Part shown: positions 55,517 through 64,000 of the stretch, in pieces
Numbering within the stretch: the first letter of the stretch is position 1
Layout of the letters: every line of letters begins with the position of its first letter
Assembly: GCF_001411555.2 (NCBI RefSeq)
Contig: NC_049903.1
Coordinates: forward strand, 22,163,098 to 22,227,097
From: Juglans regia
Lineage: Eukaryota > Streptophyta > Magnoliopsida > Fagales > Juglandaceae
DNA: 64,000 nucleotides
Direction: 5' to 3'
Program-made: the position numbers and the translations under genes
The notes under the pieces: generated by a model
The model's database searches: none
Told to the model about the DNA's origin: nothing
What the model saw: the letters and a program-made list of their open reading frames with translations, nothing else

Positions 55517-57671
55517 AAATCTTATTTTAGAAGTGTAATGATTTTTATGATCCTTAGCACCATTTTAAGTTTAAATATCATAATCATTTGTGACGAAAAT
55601 AAACTCATTTTAATCACAAACAAATCACAATAAATGCTATTTTCTTTTTGTAACGGATCAATATCAATATGCTAGCTAGCTAGTGTCAAGCCGATCGAAT
55701 ATTTGCATGCCGGTATGATCAGTAGTACTTACCATGATTGGTATAACTTGTTAACGCCATCATCACTAGTGTGTATCCATTGTTATTAATTCCAAACATG
55801 AATCCAACAAACAACATATTAGCTCTAACACCGAAAAAGTCTTCAAATCACCACTCACATTAATCATATGTAGTATATATATATCAGTACTATTGTCGTG
55901 GTCATGATATCTATTAATTAATATGTTCAAGAAAATTCTGTCACGTCCTCAATGAATATTGATTTCATAATTCACCCGCCACCCAATATGGCATACCTAA
56001 AATAATATTTTCAGTTTTAGGAGTTAATTTTCATGATACATGGAATCTCTCAAGTATTTGACATTTTAGCTTGACCAACCTATTCTTATGAATCAGCAAC
56101 GTGGACGTTGAAATTAGAAACGTACGTATATATATTTTCTACGATAGACAAGATCATCAGCTGACACTAGGGAAAATATATATTATTCATTTAAGTATTC
56201 CTATTGTGACACATGGGGGAGTCGCAAGAGAACTTCAAAATTTGGGGGAAGTTGGTGATAGAGAAATGGTGAAAAAAACCCTAATTTCTAATTAGATGGA
56301 TATTTAGACTAATTAAGTGATCATTATGTACACTGCCACCTAATTAATACATAGGTCATATAATATAAAAAAATACTTGTTGCAAGTACCTGGTGCAAAC
56401 GGCGTGCAAACGTGACTGACGTGGAGACACTTGATGAAAGAGAGACCGAGCTGATAAGAGAGAGAGAGACCGAGCTGATGGAACTGATGAGAGAGAAAGA
56501 TCGAGCTGATGAGAGAGGAATAATTCATTTTAAATCTGACGTGGCACGGACGACTGCACGCCGGTTGTATCTAACGACTGTATATAGAAGAACTGTATAA
56601 TATAACTGCCTTTTCTCTCTCCTAGGCACTCCATTTTATCTACACTAGCATGAACTGTCTCACTGATTGTACGAATATCTTCAATATTCAATAGGGATCA
56701 GCTAGCATGGATAATTTCAAAACTAAACTAAATTCTCGAAGAATATATAGGACCTTCATATTCGAACAAGATTAATTAAAATAGCTGATAAATGCTTATG
56801 CTCCGTACATATATCATGTAAATGTGAAAGTTGCATAGGGAAAAGTTTGAAAGGAATATTGGTCAAAATGGTAAAATAAAAAGAAGAAGAATGGCAAATT
56901 GAGTGTGAAAGGTGGACAAAGAAATTGGCTAGGGTTTCGGCGAGCAAGTGCATGTGAAGGTATGCATGGAAAGCTGGGTCGCTGTAAAGGAAGAAGCAAA
57001 TATTAAATTATAAAACTGGAGGAACAATCCAAACGGATGGTCAAGAAACCGTGCAATAATTTAATAGCTGACGTTAAGCAAACATGGCTTAAAGTGGAAT
57101 ATCTGCTCCTTTTCCTTTTGGGTAAGTAAAAACTCTGGTTATTATGCACCAGCCGGGAAACATCTGCTCCTTTTCTCTGTTATCTTTTTATATTAAACGA
57201 GAGGAGGGCAAGGGGTCGCAAAGGCTGGCTTAAACCTCGAACACCTTTGCATCTCTCTCTCTCTCTCTGTGTGTAGAATATATATTATGTTTGTACAAAA
57301 CAAGAAATTAATATTAGATCGACCGACGTTTCTGTGCTTTCTTCATCTGTCTCTTAAACCGTAGTTGTTTATTCATTTGAATAAAAATTAACAGTAATCT
57401 TCGATAGCGAGGGCTTCCTTCGTTGCCTTTGTTTTCTATGCGGCTTGGTAGTACTCTTAATAGGTAAGTTGGGATGGCGCCCCGTACGAATAATAACCAA
57501 TATTTTTTATTAATTTTTTATCATATGCGTGTATATATATAACAAAATTAAATTTTAAATACAATCAACGCAGTTTGGGGTCACATTCCCTTAATATTAA
57601 ATTAATACCCTAGCTAATTAATATCTTTCTTTATATTGGTGCAATGAATTAAGCTATATAACTTTAGGACC

Positions 57672-57676
<5 letters not shown>
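55517..57676. other. No gene recognised; upstream region of the WOX gene
   Basis: AT-rich intergenic DNA. A GAGA/CTGA-rich stretch at about 56440-56520 and a CT run at 57250-57270 are low complexity. The open frames present are short and show no domain. Confidence 0.5.

Positions 57677-57711
<35 letters not shown>
57677..57711. repeat. (TA)n microsatellite
   Basis: About 17 uninterrupted TA units. Confidence 0.9.
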
Positions 57712-57712
<1 letters not shown>

Positions 57713-57763
57713 CTAAGAACCTAAATAAGTTAACTAGTGAGACGCAACAAAATAATCAGCTAA

Positions 57764-58376
57764 GAGCATCCACATCCGATTCCCTAAATTTTTTCCTAAA
57801 TTTTAGCTAAAAAGAACACTCCCTATAATTTTATCCTAAATTTTACTCATTTTTAAAAAACATTCTACATCTCATTCCCTATCCTCTCTCTATTCTATTA
57901 AAATAATATTCTTCTATTATTACTTTATTACTTTTTTTACTCTCACTTCCATTTTCAAACTTCACTACTTAATATTTTTTCTTATGTTTTGAACTATTAT
58001 TATAGTGACTATTTTAAATAAAAATTTAAATTATTTTTTAAAGGGTTTAATAATATTTTTAAAATTATTATTTTTATATTTTAGTAATTATTTAAATTAT
58101 TTTTAAAAATATTATTTAAAAGTATAATAAATATTAGTATAAGAGAAAATGTAGTTGATTGAAAAAAGAATTTATTTTATTTATTTGAAGAAAATATTAA
58201 TAAAAATGATTTAGGGGATGAATAGTGGTTCCCTATATTTAGGGAACTACTGTTCATTTCCTAAATCAAAATCCTAAAATAGGGAATGGGATGGGAGAGG
58301 GTTTTTGAGCTTTTCCCTAAAATTTTTCCTATAATTTAAGGATAATAGTGGTATAGGGAATGGGATGGAGATGCTC
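57764..58376. mobile_element. MITE with TAA duplication (PIF/Harbinger-like)
   Basis: 613 bp bounded by inverted ends. The left end starts GAGCATCCACATCCGATTCC and the right end, read on the minus strand, starts GAGCATCTCCATCCCATTCC. They match at 20 of 23 bases through CCTA. TAA lies on both sides (57761-57763 and 58377-58379), the 3-bp type used by PIF/Harbinger elements. The interior is very AT-rich and non-coding, with further inverted CCCTAAATTTT-type motifs. It depends on a transposase from elsewhere. Confidence 0.75.
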
Positions 58377-58379
58377 TAA

Positions 58380-60059
58380 TACAGATTAGTTTAATTTCCT
58401 CCGTTCTGATCGCCCTTAAACGTGGATATTTTAAAAGGGTACATGTACAGAAGATACGAACTAATAAGCTCATTGATTCTCGCAACCGTCCATGTATAGA
58501 CACAATAATAACTGCATCACCGAATATACATTCAGTTTACTTCTCAACCGTCACAAAAAATATATTTTGTGATTGTTTATGACCCAATGTTGAGTAGCTA
58601 GTACTAATATATAGTACTAAGAATAGCATGAGGGAGCTAGTTGCACGCATCATGCATTTTTTGGACGCAATAAATCATGGATTTTGAATTCACATCCGTA
58701 ATAGAATCTCTCGCTTTTTACCAGCATTGCCCATATCTACGAAATGGTCCTCACATTTAGAAAAATTTCACATTTATTAAATCGTCTAATTAACTTTTTA
58801 ATTTCTCTGCAGAAAATGTAGTTATTTTATTGTCAACTGCGTAGATGTCCTATTCATATTGTCGAATAAAACAATATGAATAGTTTTGTATATTTCTCAC
58901 AACCAATTAGTTGTATTGAGACTTTCATTAATTTATACAAGTGTGCAACTATATATTGCATTCCATGATTACTATTGATCACTCAACCAAATTCAGAAGA
59001 TAAGACCGGCTTGTTTTGTGCAAAGTAAAGGAGCATATGTTATGGAATGGTAGTTGCTAGATCTTTGGACGTGAATGAGAAGTTATATGCAATTGGTTGC
59101 TTGATCTTCATTGCCTATTTTCTCTATTGCGCCTCAAACTTGATGGGGAGGCACAGACCATGAGTTTGGTTCAGATATGGATGTTTAAATTTGGTGCAAC
59201 TAATGGCTTGGCAAGGATGTCCATTGATCTCTCACAAATATGAAGTGATCTTGGAGTTGACCATATGTAAATCCTTCTCTAATGAAATGAAAAATCATAT
59301 CGCAACTAGTTGTGTATATGAATGAAAACGGAATTAATTAATAGATGAGTACCAAAGTGTTGTACACCCCCAATGTTGACTGTTGATGATGAAAGATTCC
59401 AATTTCTTTGAGAAGTTCAATAAGCCAAATGGATTCAACTGAAGGCCGGTATTTTGCCTCTATACTTGAGCGGGCAATAGTTTGCTACTTTTTACGGCTT
59501 TATGATATGAGGTTGCCATAAAAATAAAGTAGCCACTAGTATATCATATGATCCCTTCGCAACAAAGACAACCAACATCTAAGTATGCCAACAAAGAAAG
59601 TGAGTTAGTAGGATTGATAATACATAACCCATGTTGGGAAGTGTCTTTGATATATTTGAGAACTCTTTTGCTGCAATCCAATGATTTACAGTGGGTGCAT
59701 GTATTGATAGATGCAATCAACTGTAAATGATAGTCTTAGTTGAGTAAGAAAAACATATTGGAGTGCCCCAACTGAGCTACGTTATAATATGGGATCATGG
59801 AACATATCATTTTCAAAGATAATGCGGTGGAAATTGGTTTGGTGTTGGATGTGGCGTGCTCGCCCCCCAGTAGTTCTCTGGTGTGGAATCGTGGTGCCTG
59901 GGATGTGAGCCGATTGGCTATATCCCTCATGAATGTGTGAATCTTAAGTGTCCATGTGCTAGACACGTGTGTAGTAGAAGTCATAGAGGAAATAACGGGA
60001 TTAGTAGAAGACTAATCTAGTACATCGTACTAGAGAAGTGTAGAAATGCTCATTCAATA
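58380..60059. other. No gene recognised
   Basis: Intergenic DNA. The stretch 59430-59990 has a more even base composition and short open frames on both strands, and may be an old transposon or gene remnant, but I cannot assign it. Confidence 0.45.
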
Positions 60060-62340
60060 ATTGTAATATCCACAAGTCACAATTGCTTTGTCCCAAATCT
60101 AATTACACATCATCATAAGCTCAATTGTTACATCAAAATATGATGAGTGTGACAATTTAGACTTAGCTAAGTCCTCGCCTATTACTTTCAATATTTTTGG
60201 CCTTAGTCCACTTAAAATTTGGCCCTATGCATTGTAAGATGGAAACCTAGTAAGTGACAAAGGCCCTACCTGTTTGCTAAGGAGATAGGCACCCAAGCCC
60301 ACAAGAAGGCACAAGGAACTTGTGATTTTTAGCCATTAAAGGATTTAGGGTTATAAAAACCAAGTTAGGGTTTTAAATTATGAAGGAGGCACCATTTCGA
60401 GAGAGAGACCCTTAGGTTTTTCCAAACTTCAATCATTAGAGCCTTGGGAAGGGATTTTCGGTTTGGCAAGCATGCAACCATACTTCTAGAAGAAGCTTGT
60501 AAGATGGTAAGGAAAGGTCATTTTTGGCCATAGGGAAGAAGTACCACTTGGCCACAGGGAGCTTAAGTCTTCAAGAAGGGAAGAAGGCCAAGGGATGGTT
60601 TTTGAAGAGCTACAAGCCACTTGACAACCGTGCCATATCCCTCCACTAGGTTCAATATATTTGGACCCAAAATGGAAGAATGAAGGAAGGGATCTTGGGC
60701 ATGATGGCAAGGGACTCACACGCCACTTGCCACATGACCTCAATGCATAGCCCCTAGGGATTCTAGAAGGATCTAATCATGATGAGGGACATCTAGGGTT
60801 TCGACCATGAGGCTCCACATGCCCATCCTTGTCCAAAATATAGGTTCATTGAACCTAGACCATAAAAGGGTGGAAGAAGGCTTTAGGTTTTGGCTAAGGT
60901 AAGGAACTGCCATTTGTCATCCATGCAAGAGTGTCTCTTGACATTTCCAAGAGAAGCAATGATGAGGAAGAAGAAGGGGTGGATTTCGGCCAAGGCAAGA
61001 ACTAAGATGCCACATGGTGCCCATGCACAAAGGGACCCTTTGATTTCCACATCAAAAGTGATGATGGGAGAGAGAATGGGTGGGAATTGAGGAAGGTATT
61101 TAATCCAGGAATTGATTAAGTGAAAAAATTGTAGTAAGTGAGTATTTAAGTTAAGACTTTTGACCTGAAAATCACTACAAATATTCACTTACACTTCACT
61201 TTTTACAAAAAGGACAGTCCAAAGTCAATAAGAAAGGGTAAAGGGGTAATATGATCATTTCACACTTAGGATTCCCATTACACCTTCGCACTACACTTCG
61301 GATATTCTTAGATGCTCTATTACTCGAAACCTAACTCTCTCTACGTTGTGCTTACAGATTCTACACTATAGAAGGAATCGGATGGAATTGGAGAGGATTC
61401 AGTTGAGGGTGCGACAAATGGTGAAAAGAGTGAGGATAAAAGGAAAAGGAAGGAGAATCAGAAGGGTGTGGTTTTTGGAACGGGAGAAAAAGAGAAAAAA
61501 GTTTAGGGTTTATCTTCTTTCTTGAGTTTTCTTTAGGAATATTGTTCATTTCTAGTTTGGTTGAACTTTGGAATCCTGAGATGAAGGGGGAGTAATTTCT
61601 GAATCCTAAGTCAAGGGAAACTATCGAGTGGTACTATTTATTTTTAAGGGTTTTGATTCCCAGATTGTGGTGATTTGTTTTCTTTCATTAAGTTGTTTAT
61701 CATTCCCAAATCAAGTCACGGATTGGGGTTCTTTTCACCTTTTTTTTTATCTTTCTTTGATTGATAGCACTTTGGATGCTTAAAAGGTGAAATCCCCACT
61801 TCTCTGAATGTGTTAACCGAAACTGAGATGATAGAAATTTATTGAGAATATCTTTTATTATTTCTCTTGCTGTGCGTACATTATATCCATTATCCAAATG
61901 TTTTACCCTAGACAGGATTAACATTTGCAGAAGACAGTGGGATTATGAAATTCTTTAGGTTATTCACTGTGAGAGGGTTCCCCGAGACTTAGGTTATATT
62001 TGTTAGGTAATCAAATTTCTCGTTCGTTCATTTAATTTGCTTGAGTCTGTCTGATACAAGTTTTATTTTAGTTTCTTTGGTGATTTGATTTAATAGAAGA
62101 GTAGGCCAATCTTACTTCACTCCTATTGAATCTTTGGGCAACTAGGAAGAGAGCAATTCTATTAAAGAACTACCCCTTGGTCAACACAGTGACTAAGAGG
62201 GTGTTCTTAGTTAGATACATTTTCCATTTCTTTTATTTTCAGTCCTGAAGTATAAGTTGTCTTAATCCTTGTGAAATCGACCTTGGGTCCTTCCTTCACT
62301 ATACATGAACACGGCACCTCTTGCACTTGGGAGGTAATAA
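60060..62340 (+). repeat. Possible LTR-like remnant
   Basis: It contains a TATA-like GGGTTATAAAAACC (about 60350) and a long purine-rich leader-like part. The terminal portion (TTGTGAAATCGACCTTGGGTC to CTTGCACTTGGGAG, about 62265-62335) resembles the ends of Tat/Athila-type LTRs such as F. No partner LTR, primer site or coding sequence was found, so the call and limits are tentative. Confidence 0.25.
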
Positions 62341-63770
62341 AATCGGAGAACTAGGAATTAATGGAACCGGGGCCCTACACCTACCAAAGGCACACCAAAG
62401 GTTATTTTGCACCATTTTCAGATTTTCCTCACTTCTTCTCTCTCTATCTCGCCTACCTTAGGGAAAGAAAGCCAAACACTATTTTCTTTCCATCCAAACA
62501 CCCTCTTCGCACAAGCATAAGACAAAAGATGAGAAACTCACATTGGAGAGGTTTGCATGGTGAGAATATTCAAATTTTGTCTCATTTTCTTCTTATGAAC
62601 CCCCACGCACTTGCAAGGGTTTTGTGTTGAAGAAGGTTTGGCTTGAGAAAGTTGAGGGAATGGGTGTTATGGCCTTGTTGTGAGATTTGTGGGATTAATG
62701 GAGTAATTGGTTCAACCATGCTTAATCATGTTGAGTATGGGTTGTTTAGGGTTTCCTCAAAGAACCCAAATCATCAATGGCCAAATGAAAATGAAGTGGG
62801 TCTGAACACACAGAGGACATACTGGGCGATAGTTTGGATGATGTTGTGAAGTCTTGATGTTTTGATGATGTTTTTGTTATAGTTAGGGCTAGATATTGAT
62901 ATGATAAAATTATAACAAATTTTTATACATGTTATGAGTTTATCCAAAGTATTTTAGCATTTTTATTAAAGATTTATACATATTTTCTTTGAGGTTGAAA
63001 TTGGAACACACAAAATAGTTTTTGGTTTGTGGTTATGATGATTGTTGTTTCTATAAACCTATTCCAAATGGCAATGAAACTCATATATGATGTTCTTAAG
63101 ACTTTCATTTAGGTGTTAAGAGTTTTTTTTAAAAGAGTTGGTTGAAATCTTTGTTGGAAGCATGTTATGCATGAAAATGTTTGGTAAAGGCACAGACTTG
63201 ATGCTCATAGGTTTACTTGGTATTTTTATGGAAGTTTTGACATGTGATCCTAGATTAAAGGCTTGGCTCAAGTTTAGGGCTTGAATATGAAGTATATGAT
63301 TTTATTTCGCGAACGTCTACTTCATGGAATTTTCATATTTAGTTTTTTTGTTCTAACTCAAAAACATGTGGTACTTGATTTTGAACTTAGTGAGCATGTT
63401 GATTGTTCGGTGATGAGTTTTGTGATCCTGGTTGTTTGATCTAGCATGTTATACTTAAGTTTGCTTTACAAACATGTTTAGAGCGTATTTATAAAATTTT
63501 GGAGTCCTTGGAATTGATTTGTAAATGGTTTGACCAAGAACATCAAGGGTATTTCTATTTGACCAAAACTTTGTTGAAATAATTTGAGAAGTTTATATTT
63601 GGGCATTTTTTCTAATATGAGGAGTTTATATTTTTATGAAATAATTATGTTGATGTCTTAGCGTGATCTTTCCACCTATGATATAATTTTTAGTGTTTCA
63701 TCAATTGGTTAAAGTATATGGTTTGAGGTTTGAAAGAATTGCAACAAAAATCAAGATTTTCTAGCCTTAA
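62341..63770. other. No gene recognised
   Basis: AT-rich DNA with only short open frames (for example 62361-62630) and no identifiable domain. Confidence 0.5.
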
Positions 63771-64000
63771 TGTGAAACACCCAATGCATAGTTTGTGTAG
63801 TTGTGTTTTGATTTAAATTTTCTGATTTAAATTTTGGATTAAGGACAAATTATAGATGAGGAATGTAAATTTTGGTAGACTTTGGAGTTCGTGTGCGAAA
63901 TCTTTATTTAGGGGCAAAATTGTCATTTCACATAAGTACCCTTTTACTATAGGTTAATTTGAATATTTAAGATTTTTCAGTCCTAAATTTATTTTGAGTG
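63771..64000 (+). repeat. Possible start of a Tekay-like LTR, runs off the window
   Basis: TGTGAAACACCC at 63771 resembles the TGTAACACCC LTR start. CTATAGGTTAATTTGAATATTTAAG at 63948-63971 resembles CTGTAGGTTAATATGAATATTTAGG in the LTR of element E (21589-21613). The distance from the start is shorter than in E. Distant homology only. Confidence 0.35.

Overview
This is plant nuclear DNA from an AT-rich eudicot-like genome. It holds one convincing host gene inside a dense nest of retrotransposons. The support is a WOX homeodomain gene with a GT-AG intron, plant L1-type LINEs carrying an RNase H domain, an Athila/Tat-type element, CRM-like chromovirus copies and Tekay/Del-like LTRs. I cannot name the species.

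Layout. (1) 1-7590: a 5'-interrupted LINE (3456-7590) is abutted by the 5' LTR of a minus-strand Tat/Athila-type element J (2023-3455). J is cut by a CRM-like copy A (1-1818) that runs off the left edge. (2) 7591-13163: host DNA with a 26-bp perfect palindrome carries a 5'-truncated LINE (7822-12997, 12-bp target duplication). A complete but internally deleted CRM-like copy B (7846-12029, minus) sits in that LINE with a perfect 5-bp duplication. (3) 13164-31402: an Athila/Tat-like element F contains CRM-like copy C (minus), which contains Tekay-like element E. One large deletion fused E's 3' LTR to F's 3' LTR at about 27650. F's 3' LTR also carries a 2.6-kb solo LTR, G. (4) About 32660-35370: a second decayed LINE, followed by a candidate minus-strand Helitron (35486-36797). 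(5) 38097-50137: CRM-like copy D has matching 874/875-bp LTRs and is split by H, a young LARD-type element with 2.86-kb LTRs around a 1.39-kb non-coding interior. (6) 50138-64000: a less repeat-dense host region with a WUSCHEL-related homeobox gene of the WOX11/12 type (minus, two exons, 52972-54582), a small poly(A) retroposon about 500 bp upstream of it, a TAA-flanked MITE, and weak LTR remnants to the right edge.

How it fits together. None of the mobile elements looks autonomous. The CRM-like copies A, B and D are deletion derivatives, A and D share a deletion junction, and C has lost the integrase core and one catalytic RT residue. E and H have little or no coding capacity. Their LTRs, primer sites and polypurine tracts are preserved, so this part of the chromosome was built largely by elements copied in trans. 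The WOX11/12-like gene is the only reading frame that looks functional and under constraint.
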